In this document: piece after piece, positions 13,621 to 24,368 of the stretch
Position numbering within the stretch: position 1 is the stretch's first letter
Layout: the number at the start of each line of letters is the position of its first letter
DNA from: Dryococelus australis
Taxonomy: Eukaryota > Arthropoda > Insecta > Phasmatodea > Phasmatidae
Length of the DNA: 64,000 nt
Assembly (NCBI GenBank): GCA_029891345.1
Contig: CM056998.1
Span: 170,710,332-170,774,331, forward strand
Reading direction: 5' to 3'
Program-made: the position numbers and the translations under genes
The notes under the pieces: generated by a model
Told to the model about the DNA's origin: nothing
The model's input: only the letters and a program-made list of their open reading frames with translations
The model's database searches: none

Positions 13621-13744
13621 ATTATGTTGACATGGATACTCAAAATAAATGTTAATCTAGTCACCCTAATTGTAGAAAAATTTGTTTCATAAGTGAACTA
13701 GAAGCAGACAATGATAGTATTAGCAAAAATGCTGTTGCGAGTTT

Positions 13745-14850
13745 CTGTGTAGATTCAGGGTGTACAAATCATATAGTAGGGTTGAATGACATAATTGTAT
13801 TTTCTGAGTTTGTTTGCAGAATTGAAAGAGCCTGTAAAGATAGCAGTGGCTAAACACAATAGTGTGATTGAGGCAACAGGTGTAGGGAATATTAATGAGT
13901 TTTTGGAAGTAGAGGGTAAAAGAACTGAATGTACTGTAAAAAATGTATTTTATGTACCAAATATAAGAAAAAACTTGTTATCAGTGAAATGTTTAGAAAA
14001 TGCTAATATTAAGGTTGTTTTTAAGAATGATAAGGTAAAGTTGTATTCTCAGGAACCCAAAATTGGAGAGGTTGTTAGAAGTAATTTACATGAGTTAAAG
14101 ACTCATGTAAATTCAGCTGAAAGTTGTGTGACTGAAGAAGAGTGCGAAGAAAATAAGCTATGGCATAGATAGTTATGTCACCTAAGCTATTCTGAAATGA
14201 AAAAATTGGCCAGTCAAAACATGGTGGAAGGGATAAACAAGAAGTTAAATATGAACAAAGTTGAATTCTGTGAGGAGTGTGTAAATGAAAAGCTAACGAG
14301 GTTACCATTTGGTAACAGAACAAAAAGTACCAGTGTGTTAGGCATAGTTCATTCAGATGTGTGTGGTCCAATTTCACCTACTATAAATGAGGGTCATAAA
14401 TATTTCGTTACATTCATTGATGATTTTTCAAATTTTACAATGGTGTATCTGATCAAGTCAAAAGGCGAAGTTAGAGAATGTTTCCAAGATTATTACAGTA
14501 TGTCAGGCAATATGTTTGGGCAGTTTGTATCAAAGCTAAGATGCGACCATGTAGGAGAATATGTTGCACAAGAATTGATTGATTTTTGTAGAAAGAAAGG
14601 CATAATTCTTGATTACACAGTGCCATACATGTCTGAACAAAATTGCAAGGCAGAAAGGATGAATGGGAGTTTAGTCGAATGGGTACGCAGTATGATCAGT
14701 GAATCTGGGGTACCTAAACAACTTCGGGGAGAAGCGCTCAGAACAGCTGCTTATATTGTAACTCGTAGTCCAACTGTAAGCATGGAAGAAGTCACACCGG
14801 CTGAAATCTGGTTTGGGTGTAAGCCAAACGTAACAAATGTTTGAGGGTTT
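13745..14850 (+). pseudogene. Copia protease and integrase region (fossil)
   Basis: A protease active-site motif (CVDSGCTNHIV) lies near 13,748. Next come the GAG-pre-integrase region, with His and Cys residues of the HHCC finger (for example EFCEECVNEK), and the integrase core with HSDVCGP, FIDDFS and the downstream acidic segment (about 14,197-14,844). The order is diagnostic for Ty1/Copia pol. The region is broken. Confidence 0.85.
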
Positions 14851-15299
14851 TTGGATGTGCAGCATACAGCCATGTACCAAAGGAGTTGCGTACAAAGTTA
14901 GACAATAAGACAGAATCAAAATGGTTATAGACTATTGAATCTTGAAAAGGGAAAAATCATAGTGTCACGTTATGTTAAGTTTGACGAAGGTAATTTTATG
15001 TTTAAAGAAAGAAATGGAAGAAAACTTGTAGAATGTAAACAGTATGCTGTGGACTGTAGTGAACCTGAAAATGCTAGTGTCGGTCCAGTACATGCAAATG
15101 AAGAAGGAAAATAAAGTGTATTTAGGGATCACAAACATTGTGTAAGTTTGCCAAAAATATTTGATGACTATAAAATGTACATGGCATATAATACGATGAG
15201 TTTTGCAGAGAATGTTCGAAAGAACCATAATGAAGTAGAAAAAGAGTATCGACAAGGAAATGGGGTTACAAGCTATGGATACTGAAATTGAGTCCATTA

Positions 15300-16600
15300 A
15301 AAAAAAAAAGGAACTTGGGAGGAAGTAGAAAACCCAAAGGATGTAAAAGTTATTGATACAAAGTGGGCATATGCATTGAAACCCTTAGAGGAGAATATAA
15401 GTGACAGGTATAAGGTTAGACTAGTTGCAAGAGGTTTTGCACAAGAAGGAAATGTAAGTTGTTATGATATATATGCACCAGTGGCTAGAATGACTACCAT
15501 AAGAACATTGTTAACTGTTGGAAATCAGAAGTCTTATCATTTTGAGCAGCTGGATGTAAAAACTGCATTTTTGAATAGTGAATTGCATGAAGATGTATAT
15601 ATTTATCCACCAGTTGGTATTAGTTGTAAGCCTAACTCTGTTCTTAAATTAAATAAGTCTTTGTATTGTTTTAAGCAGACACCAAAGTGCTCAAATGACA
15701 AGTTTAACTAGGTCATGTTAGAATTAGGTCTTGTAAAGACTGAAAACGATTGTTGTCTGCATACATTGATAAGTGGAGATGAAATTTCGTATTGACTGCT
15801 TTATGCGGATGACATTATTCTAATCAGTTCAAATTTTGAGGTTAAAGAAAAATGAAAACTGAAACATTTCGAAAATTAACCAAACCAAGTACACTAAAGG
15901 AATTTTGAAAAAATTTGGATGTGAGATTTGTATATCATCACCAACACCAATTGAGGCAAAGCTAAACATAAAATCTTGTACACATGAAAATGATATAACA
16001 ACAAAACATTTTAGAGAACTGATAGTCTGTTTGATGTATATGATGTTGGGTACCAGACCAGACATGTGTTTTGCTGTAAATTACTTCAGTATAATACCGG
16101 ACAAAACAACTGATGAGGCATGGTAGCAATTAAAAAGGTTCTTGAGATTTTTGAAGGGTACTGCAGAAGTTGGATTGGCGTACAGAGGAAATAGTTCTCC
16201 TGAACTTTCTTGTTTTGTTGATGCAGATTGGCGAGGAGATGTAAATGATCGAAAATCAGTTTGATGTTTTTTGTCTAAGGTAAATGGAAATGTGGTATCC
16301 TGGGTGACATGGAAACAGAATTGTGCAGCCTTGTCAAAAACAGAGGCAGAACTCGTAGCGTTAAGTACTGCAGTTTGTGAACGTTTATGGCTGAAGAAGT
16401 TGTGTCGGACTTAAATGCCAAAGTAAATAAGATTACCACGTTGAAAGATAATCAAGGTCGATTTGCTGTAATTAAGAGTCCAGAAAATATTCGAAGGGTA
16501 AAACACATTGACTTGAAGTATCGTTTGTATGTGATAAAGTTAAGAAAGGTGATATTGATGTACGATTTATTGAAAGCGTAAGTCAACATACTGACATTTT
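15300..16600 (+). pseudogene. Copia reverse transcriptase and RNase H region (fossil)
   Basis: RT motifs include KVRLVARGFAQEGNVSC, the LDVKTAFLNSELHEDVY segment and the catalytic YADDIILIS (about 15,800). The RNase H part follows, with DADWRGDVNDRKS (about 16,220) and a C-terminal segment near 16,387-16,581. The sequence is typical of insect Copia. The region is broken. Confidence 0.85.
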
Positions 16601-16667
16601 GCCAAAAGGTTTAACCAGATATGTGTTTCTGAAGAATTGTAAAGAAATGGGACTAAGAGACTTTTGG

Positions 16668-16677
16668 CGAGGGAGGG
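16668..16677 (+). promoter_or_regulatory. polypurine tract
   Basis: The purine run GCGAGGGAGGG sits immediately before the 3' LTR, at the place expected for plus-strand priming. Confidence 0.75.
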
Positions 16678-16937
16678 TGTTAAGTTATGAAGGTCGCCAA
16701 AAGTGTAATGTTTGTTATACATATATATATGATCCCTTCCTGTTCCTGCTGATAGGTAAACGAATGAGATGATGAAAAGGTTTTGTGTGTTCTTATTGCA
16801 GATAAAAGGTTGTTAATATGCTGTTTAAGTCTTGTATGTTCTACGTAAATAAAAGGAAGATCAAGAAAATAAATAAGACATTAAACCATAACTTGGGAGT
16901 AAGTATTTATTGCTTTCGCTGTGTTCAAAATGCAACA
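16678..16937 (+). repeat. Copia 3' LTR
   Basis: The LTR has the same ends as the 5' LTR (TGTTAAG and TGCAACA) and is followed at once by the second copy of the GCCTG target duplication. Confidence 0.92.
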
Positions 16938-16942
16938 GCCTG

Positions 16943-17540
16943 CATTATTTAATAGTATACCAAATAATATTTTAGAGCAGCAAAATGTTGGCCGAAAGAT
17001 AATATATATTACAGTGGACAGACTACACTCCCATACCCCCGTGTTTGAAGTATTCAGAACAACTGTTTGTGACCCAGTAGTTTGATTTGTGTGGAGAACT
17101 GGCAACAGCGCACGCCGCAGGCACGGCAGTGTTAAACAGCGATTGAATGCTATTCGGCACTCGCCACTCGCTACCTTTCCTGCTCGATGTTCGAGATACG
17201 AGTGAAGTGATGAGCGACGAGTAGTGGGGAGTCCGAGCGATTCGCTCGGTTTAAAACATTGGAATGACTAGTACGAATAATCGATCACACGAATGATATC
17301 TTTGATAATTGAATATTTCGAATTTCGTTATTCGATTATGCCCATCCATAGTTGTTACTGGCGTAATGGTTAGAGACGGCAAAATTCTCATTTCTATGCG
17401 CTTACAATGTATCTAAACGTTCCAGTTCCGATTATAATATGATCGTTTGAATCGATTCATCATCCGATTCAATGCATGGGATAAATCTAATAGCTGGCAA
17501 CTTTTAGTAAAAAAATGATTAAATTTTCAACATCTTAAGG
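16943..17540. other. stretch without a recognisable gene
   Basis: Noncoding by eye. It ends in a poly-G run (about 17,540-17,556) that abuts a SINE. Confidence 0.4.
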
Positions 17541-17555
17541 GGGGGGGGGAGGGGG

Positions 17556-17820
17556 GCACGGTGGTTGAGTGGTTAACCTACTCGCCTCCCGCCAATGCGA
17601 ACCAGTCTCAATCCCTGGCCGGGTCACCGGATTTTCGCAAGTGGGAATCGTGCCAGACAATGCCATTGGCCGGCGGGTTTTCTCGGGGATCTTCCGTTTC
17701 CCCCGCCCCCTCATTCCGGCGCCGCTCCATACTCACCTGAATCACCCTCATTGGCTCTCAAGGCCACGATGTTAAGAGCCAACCAAATCTCTTCACTCAC
17801 TCACTCACTCAACATCTGTC
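17556..17820 (+). mobile_element. tRNA-derived SINE
   Basis: The head contains a good RNA polymerase III A box (TGGTTGAGTGG, 17,562-17,572). A weaker B box (GTCTCAATCC, about 17,605) lies at the tRNA-like spacing. The body holds CGGCGGGTTTTCTCGGGGAT and a TTCCGTTTCCC segment that recur in two other SINEs of this window. The 3' end is a (TCAC)n simple tail near 17,793-17,812. It has no coding capacity and would be mobilised by a LINE. A poly-T run follows at about 17,848. Confidence 0.8.
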
Positions 17821-18169
17821 AGCAAATGAGCAAAATTTATGTCATGTTTTTTTTTTTTTTTTTTTTGTAATTTGCATTATTATTGAATTTCGTTAACTTT
17901 TATGTTTACTAATTAAGAAATACAAAACAACAAATCAATACGTAATGTGTTTAGTTTTGTAAACAAAAAAGGAAATAACATAAATAGCAGGCCTGATAAA
18001 ATAATTTACCACCTGCAACTTGCAGAAAGGAATGTGCACAAATGCTCTTTCTTTTAAAGTAAATTTCACTTATTGTTTAACATACCTTGAATATGATTAA
18101 TTTTCACTGAAACATTATTTTCTTTGTACTCTTTTGCTTGCTATGTTTTATAACATACGCTATATCTAG

Positions 18170-18470
18170 GCATGGGACCGTATGCACAGACTCGCCTAGA
18201 AATGAAGCACCACTAGCACTTCCTGTAGTGGAGATTCCAAATGTCACTATATTTCGTACGCTCAGTCCGTTTTGGTTTAAGCCTAGTGCGGCTTCATGAA
18301 TTATAGTATGGTTGGTTACTAAATACGAAGATACGCGAGTTTGCCAGAAATTAATGATGTCAGTAGATCTCAGCCAACAGGAAGTCGTGGAAACTATGAC
18401 GTCTGCTTCTTCTGGTAAGAAATATAATGGAGAGGATGTCTCCTCGAAATACTTATAATATATATTCTTA
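18170..18470. repeat. direct repeat, copy 1 (about 300 bp)
   Basis: The segment from CCGTATGCACAGACTCGCC to the AATACTT region is repeated at 19,390-19,685 in the same orientation, with roughly 80-85 percent identity by eye. Shared words include AGCACCACTAGCACTTCC and TACTAAATACGAAGATAC. There is no coding motif. It is probably a dispersed noncoding repeat or MITE. Confidence 0.7.
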
Positions 18471-18499
18471 TACGTACTGATTAAAAATGACATTTATTA

Positions 18500-19385
18500 G
18501 CTGTGATCAACAGAAAACTTATGTAGAATTTTAAATACTGCCAGCTAACTGATAAATATATGCGAAATTGCAATTTCTAACATGTTGTTAACAAATGTTT
18601 ATGGAATAATATAATTACGATATTTTTTAAAGTGATTTATGAGGGAAGGCAATTACTTCATACACAGCCCCATTTCAGTACTATTTGAACTAACCGACAA
18701 AATTTAAAAATTCTGAAATATGTAAGATTTTGTACATGTACTTTAGAAATATTTAAATATTCCCCCGTGATATGCCTAATGTTAACGAAAAGTACTTTGT
18801 TTTTAAATGTATACATTATGTACTTATATTTCATCAATTAAGGCGTATACATTTAAATAATTTACAGTTACATGGGAGAACAAATAAAAATATATTGTAA
18901 TGATTAGCATTTATTAACTTTAGCGGTGTCTAGTAACTGTAATGTAACTAGCGTTGCTTACACGTTATTTCGCGAAACGAAACTGTATGAAAAATTACAA
19001 TGTAATGGTATATGTAGTGGTCCAGTTAAATAAATACATTCTCTGAACAGGAATGTGTGAATGTGAAGCCCCATACGACCTGAAATGTTTAATCTCAATA
19101 TATGTCTTCTAATGCCATTTTACAGAAGGTCTCCACTAGATGGTAATTTAGGGAGGTCTTTCGGAGACTAGATTTCTCCACTTAAAAAGTAAGCTCCACT
19201 AACACTGAAAGTAACTGAACATACACAAAGCGAGTAATCTAGTGCCGGTATCGCTTCGGTTCTAGTACTAGTGGCGGTTAGGTACTTCTCTGCATACGGC
19301 TCTTTTCCAAACTTTCAAACAAGGCGGACTAATACTTAATGTGACTGAGCATACGAAATGAGCCTTCTAGTGACGATTTTTCCGT
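18500..19385. other. stretch between two direct repeats, no gene
   Basis: AT-rich sequence. Around 19,190-19,380 there are two short related segments (AGTAACTGAACATACACAAA and GTGACTGAGCATACGAAAT), a weak internal duplication. Confidence 0.4.
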
Positions 19386-19389
19386 GTAT

Positions 19390-19685
19390 CTAGGGCCGTA
19401 TGCACAGACACGCATAGAAATAAAGCACCACTAGCACTTCCTGTAGTGGAGATTCTGTGTGTCACTAGATTTCGTATCCTCAGTGCGTAATGGTTTAAGC
19501 CAAGTGCGGCTTCGCGAAGTTTAGTACGGATGGTTACTAAATACGAAGATACACGAGTTCGCCCGAATTTTAATGACGTCAGTAGATCTCAGTCAATAAG
19601 AAGTCGCCGAAACTATGATGTCTTCGTCTTCTCATTAGAAATAAAATGGAGAGTCTTCCTCCTGGAAATACGCATATTATTCTTA
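19390..19685. repeat. direct repeat, copy 2 (about 300 bp)
   Basis: This is the second copy of the repeat at 18,170-18,470, about 1.2 kb downstream in the same orientation. It ends just before the LTR-like repeat at 19,691. Confidence 0.7.
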
Positions 19686-19690
19686 TATTG

Positions 19691-20421
19691 TGACACCATG
19701 TGGCTGGATGGAAAGGTGCTGAGTTTAGGTTTAAGGGCGGTGAAAATGTTATGGTGAGGAGTTGATGTGGTTACCCAACTAGGTGTCGGATTTCGCTCAA
19801 GGGCAGCATCAATGATGGTGGAAGTGAAGCATGGAGACTCTGGTGCTCTCGGGGTGTTTGCGGGCCTATTCGCCCGGACGTAATATTCGCTCGTTGGTCA
19901 CTGTTGCCCCTGTTATTATTATTCTAGCTGTGCCGAAATTACTGTTTCCTAATCGATGGTCTAATGGGACTGACTGACCTCATGCCCATATATCTGGCAC
20001 ATGATGCAATTACACGAATGATGAAATATTCACAGAAACTAATACATGCGTTTTATGCGGTGGGCTATTGAGGGCTGACCACACACTTATTAATGATACA
20101 TGATGCAAAACAAATCACACAATAATATAGGCCACAACATCAAAAATACTCTTGAGGAAATTGGCAGGAAATTACGAGGCCCCGTGCCCTGAAATGTCTT
20201 GCGGCAACCGAAATAAATAACACGTCGATCAGTTCTCTGCTGTATTTACTCGGTATCCAATTTGTACACTTCCTGAAGAAGTAACTTTACATGTGTGCTC
20301 GGATTGACCTACCGGCGAAGGTTACTCTGACAAAAGGCACTGAGACCATAAATTAATTAAAGTTCTGCTTAAACTTCCCCAGGCGATGCTACACCTGGGG
20401 AAGGTTAGGGGTGGTGTCATG
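19691..20421 (+). repeat. LTR-like dispersed repeat, copy B
   Basis: The segment starts TGACACCATGTGGCTG and ends GGTGGTGTCA, so the ends form a short inverted pair TGACACCA / TGGTGTCA, typical of LTR ends. The middle shares CCCTGAAATGTCTTGCGG with copy A at 9104. No clear target duplication is visible. It is likely a solo LTR of an old element. Confidence 0.45.
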
Positions 20422-20692
20422 GGAGGCGATGCAAAAATGATTCCGATGTAATTAAACTATTGCAGATGCACTTTATCAGTGAAAATAAGTCGTGTGCCAC
20501 CCTAGCAAAATAAAGCGCGAGACGCAGTAGCATGTAACCGAAGCCTCTCAACGCTCGACGCTGACTAATTTCCCAATGTGGCGCGCGAGCCAGTGTTGGC
20601 GGACTAGCGGGCCACGTGTGTCTACATCGAGAACACTGTACAAAACATTGCTTACCTGCTTTCAACTTGCAAATAACATGATAAAAAATTAG
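20422..20692. other. flank between LTR-like repeat and Polinton-like element 1
   Basis: No gene or repeat recognised. It includes a GC-richer segment at 20,510-20,630. Confidence 0.4.
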
Positions 20693-20698
20693 CAACAT
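20693..20698. repeat. 6-bp target-site duplication, left (element 1)
   Basis: CAACAT is paired with CAATAT at 30,340-30,345 (one mismatch). Confidence 0.7.
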
Positions 20699-20938
20699 AG
20701 TAGTAGGGGCTGGATGGTTTCAGATACAACGGAATACCGCCATTATTGATATCAAAGGGTTAAACCGATTGAAAGGGCCAATTAAATTGATCGAAATGGT
20801 TAATTGATTGCAAGGGTTAATCCTTAATCCGATCAAAAAATGTAATCCGATTTCAATCCGATTAAAATGTTTTAATCCGATTTTTTGAATGTTTGGTGCA
20901 AGAGTGTACTAAGGGCCAAATTTATTATTTTCTTTCTT
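20699..20938 (+). repeat. left terminal inverted repeat with iterons (element 1)
   Basis: The outer 65 bases match the inverse of the right terminus closely. Inside are two arrays: GGGTTAA/ATTGATTGAAA-type motifs (about 20,750-20,820), then four or five AATCCGAT motifs (about 20,822-20,885). The segment ends near the conserved word GTGTACTAAGGGCCAAATTT. Confidence 0.85.
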
Positions 20939-21054
20939 ACTTTTTGTGGGTTGGGGAGCAGCTTGGGTAGATGTTCACCCTCTGAGCTCTGACACTCGAT
21001 GAGGTGTGACGTGTTGTGGAAGGGGTGTATGTGTGTGTATATGTGTGTGTATAT

Positions 21055-21370
21055 ATATAATAAATTAAACGGCTAACGAACACAAGTAGATGACAATGAC
21101 TAAACGAATTTAAAAAAACATACAATGAAATCGCACCAGGAGCTCCCCCAAAACACATCCATCCACCTGGGATGCTGGTGAATGAATGACTAGATTGTAT
21201 GACGTGCGCCGGCTTATAAGCTGATATATATGTGGAGTGCAGCTGAGTTGAAGTTTACTATAAAAACTCTTTTGTACATTATTCGTCCTACAACAGACAA
21301 CGAAACGATAATTTTTAACGAAAGTTTCATTATTGTAAGAATAATAAGACAAATTCACTTTTAACACAAT
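21055..21370. repeat. sub-terminal segment shared with element 2 inverted repeats
   Basis: This stretch (for example AAATTAAACGGCTAACGAAC and ATCGCACCAGGAGCTCCCCC) matches 45,050-45,365 in direct orientation and 60,130-60,480 in inverse orientation. It shows that elements 1 and 2 are the same family. About 0.8 kb present in element 2 is absent here. Confidence 0.8.
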
Positions 21371-21839
21371 TTTTTTTTTCCATCTAAGTGCAAGGAGACT
21401 CTGATGGCTTAATCCCGCAACACTTTATAGAAACGTACTATATATTATTTTTAATTATTTAAAATAATGGACGTACTATAAATTTTTCCATTCAGTCTGT
21501 GAAACTCACGGCACTAGTTAGCGAAACGATAGTTGAAAATACTACCACGTTTCGTCGACCAAACTCAGAAACAAGGTTTACATGATAAACACATTATGCA
21601 AAATATAAACGCAAAATTATTTTTTCTCCGATAAATTAAAAAAAAGGTTAATTTTTTTAATATTAAAATGATAATCGTGGCTAACATTCAGGTGTATGAT
21701 ATGCCTACACTCTCCGAAGCCCGCTGACCGCCGCGCCTGGTGAATAGATAGTTCAGAGGAGTGATCAGTAGAGCCTCTAACCTGGACAAGTGTTTGCGAA
21801 TAACTAAAATGGCGCCGGACACCTAAAACTGTTCACGTC

Positions 21840-22420
21840 GGTGCTACCCTCCCCCCTTTTTCCAGACCGCATTTTTGTGCAAAAAGTGATTTCCTGCCCA
21901 CGGTCCCTCCCCCTCTCCTACAATGCAGAATTCATTTTCGCTCGAAATGACAGTTTCTATCCAAGGCCATGCAGCCCCCTCTCCCTCCAGCCCAGAGGTC
22001 GCTTTCTGCTGGCTGGAGGGTTGCTCTGTCCAAGGTCACGCACGCCGCTATCGATCCAACGACGCGGTCTGCAAAACCTGCCCAAGGCCATGCAGCCCCC
22101 TCCCCCTACACCAGCCAAGAACACACTTTTCGGATATTTCGAGAACTGCTCGGCCACGCACCCTGCCTTCACTGTCGTACCAAGGCCACGCAGCTCCTCC
22201 CTTCACTCCCACCCCAGAACGCATTTTTCGGATATCTCGAGAAATGCCAGGTCCACACAGCCCTGGCCCCCCTCCCTTCACACCACATCACAGAGTGTGC
22301 GTTTTTCCGACACAAGAGCTGCCTCGGCCAGGAACTGAGGTTTCCCTCAATGCCAAAGTACATTTTTGTACAAAACTTCGGGAAGACTCCATCCCTCGGG
22401 GCAGCGGGATTTTGAACTGA
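21840..22420. repeat. C-rich tandem repeats in element 1
   Basis: Imperfect units contain CCAAGGCCATGCAGCCCC (about 21,960, 22,080 and 22,182, with a variant near 22,029) and CGGATATTTCGAGAA (about 22,132 and 22,229). All frames stay open here because of composition, which yields several overlapping spurious ORFs on both strands. A related but diverged segment lies in inverse orientation in element 2 (about 59,365-59,740). Confidence 0.65.
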
Positions 22421-23239
22421 CCTGAACTATCTCCCCTCTTCCCTAGAAACGGTTATTTTCGCTCGACCGCTGAAGCATCGTCAAATATGATTTCCAACCT
22501 AGAGCCTGGTGTATTCCCAGGAAAATAAAGTTTCACAACTGCTGCTGATGAAATTTTTATCCCTGAAGCTAAATGTTACTCGATATTGTAATCCCCACAA
22601 GATAATCTCAAAGATTTAACATTTCAACAAAACTTTATATTTTAATTCTGTAAACTTTATGCAGTTTTCCAGCAAACTTATTTAATTTAAAACTGATCAA
22701 TGGTTAATTTTCATACCAACACAAATACAAGATCTATTATTACTCTCTAAAAAATTTTTAAGTATGGAAAACCACACATCATTCCGCTTACACAAGTTAA
22801 ACTTAGAACACCATTCATGCCTCATTCGATTTAAGCAATACACAAGTAAATGTTTCTTATTTCCAATCGATTATTAAATATTTATTCGTATAGCAGAGGA
22901 AATATATAAATTCCATCTCTTTTTTAAATATTTGTCCATATTTCACGTATAGATTTCTCCGTAAGTTTCCCAGCCTAGAATTTTTAGTTACACGAACTAC
23001 CATTAAATGTTTACATATTTGAATTTATTTACAAATTGTTTTCCCTAGAAAATAAATTCCGACATGATATTACTGAAATAGCATGTATCCATCTTGAAAT
23101 GGCTGCTATCGAAGATGAAATCTGTGAAATTTCATGATATTTCAACTGATTTTCCTAAAAGGCCAAATTTTAGCAAATTTGATGGCAAATGGCAGCAATT
23201 GAAAAATCCCTTTAATTATGTTTTCCGAGTTCGTGTAAA

Positions 23240-23950
23240 GTATGATAATGTTTTACCAGCAGACATATTCGTGTTGAATCTTCAGCTGCAGTAGTAGTAA
23301 TCTGGTTGCTGTGTTAAAATTTATTTATTTCAAAGCTGGCTGGATTCTCCCATTAGTAGAGTTGTAGGGCAGCCGGAAAATGTTCTTGGAGCTGGGGTGT
23401 GTTGCTAAGAGGATTTTATCCCCCTGAAAAGGTATTTGTGAGACTTGGCTGTTGGTTTCGTTAAATTACCCAGGATTCTTCAAGCTGACCAGCGGCTCGA
23501 CAAAGATTTCCCGAGGTACTAGTCCGTTCCTTTTACTTCAAATTCATTCATTCAGACATGTTCGATTCTCTCCAACATTTTTGTAATTTTCCCCTTTAAA
23601 TTTATGAGATTTTATTAAATTTTAATATAAATGATAATTTTTTTAAATGTACAATAATATTTTTCTGCATCATAAAGAATAAAGCAAAAAACTTGTAAAT
23701 TTTTTTTCGTTAAAAACTTCCAGTTACCTGATTTTAAAATAAAACCAACAACTTATCATTACCTACTCGTCTCAAGTTACCAAGAATATTTTTCATTTAA
23801 ACATTTGATATCCAGTCATATACAAGTACTTCGTCTTCAGACACATCCCATCTCCAATCCTTCACAACAGATATAATGAAATGAGGAATTTTCAAACTAA
23901 TAAATAAGAAGTCACAGTATAGCATATTAACATAGAATATATTAAGTATT
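23240..23950. repeat. conserved noncoding block shared by both Polinton-like elements
   Basis: About 700 bp here match 45,430-46,130 in the same orientation at roughly 80-85 percent by eye. Shared words include TAGTAATCTGGTTGCTGTG, GAGCTGGGGTGTG and CAAATTCATTCATTC. No open frame is shared, so the conservation looks like recent common origin or a noncoding function. Confidence 0.75.
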
Positions 23951-24019
23951 TTTTTTAATTCACAAAATACACCTCAGTTAACATTCATTCGACGAAATCT
24001 CTACATATTCACATCAACC

Positions 24020-24368
24020 ATGCTATGACTTAAAATCATTAAACATGTTTAACATTTACACGTGAAAGCCATACAATCATATTAACCAAACCTCCATCTT
24101 ATGCCTTAAAAGTGTAAAACAATCACAAAAAATCATGTTTCAATGAAAATCATTAAACATTTTAAACATTTCAATGGCAAACTCATACAAGCATTTATCA
24201 AAAACACCATCTTACGTCATATAAACTGTAAAATAATAGCAACAAAGTATGCTATGACTGAAAATCATTAAACATTTTTTAACATTTACGTATGAAAGCC
24301 ATACAAGCATATTAACCAAAACTCCATCTTACACCTTAAAGCTGTAAAATAATCGCAACAAAGTATGC
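24020..24368. repeat. three tandem units of about 115 bp
   Basis: Units start near 24,020, 24,135 and 24,250. Each contains AAAATCATTAAACAT, AAGCCATACAAGCAT-like and CTGTAAAATAAT-like words. The array abuts the 3' end of the minus-strand repetitive ORF, and the next unit start (TGCTATGACTGAAG) forms that end. It would be the 3' untranslated side of that gene. Confidence 0.75.

Larger units (their letters stand above)
12361..16937 (+). mobile_element. Ty1/Copia LTR retrotransposon, both LTRs present (fossil)
   Basis: The element is complete in layout: 5' LTR (12,361-12,621), primer binding site, gag-like region, protease, integrase, reverse transcriptase, RNase H, polypurine tract and 3' LTR (16,678-16,937). 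The domain order with integrase before RT identifies Ty1/Copia. A 5-bp target duplication GCCTG flanks it (12,356-12,360 and 16,938-16,942). The two LTRs differ at roughly 20-25 positions by eye, close to 9 percent, so the insertion is old. The coding part is broken, with about ten or more disruptions. Confidence 0.93.

Noticed and set aside
21950-22330. CRISPR-like appearance of spaced repeats
   Set aside because: Units are imperfect, adjacent rather than regularly spaced, and lie in a eukaryotic transposon.
21841-22420. Several overlapping Pro/Arg-rich open frames on both strands
   Set aside because: They arise from C-rich tandem repeats that exclude stop codons; no motif is conserved in the homologous segment of element 2.
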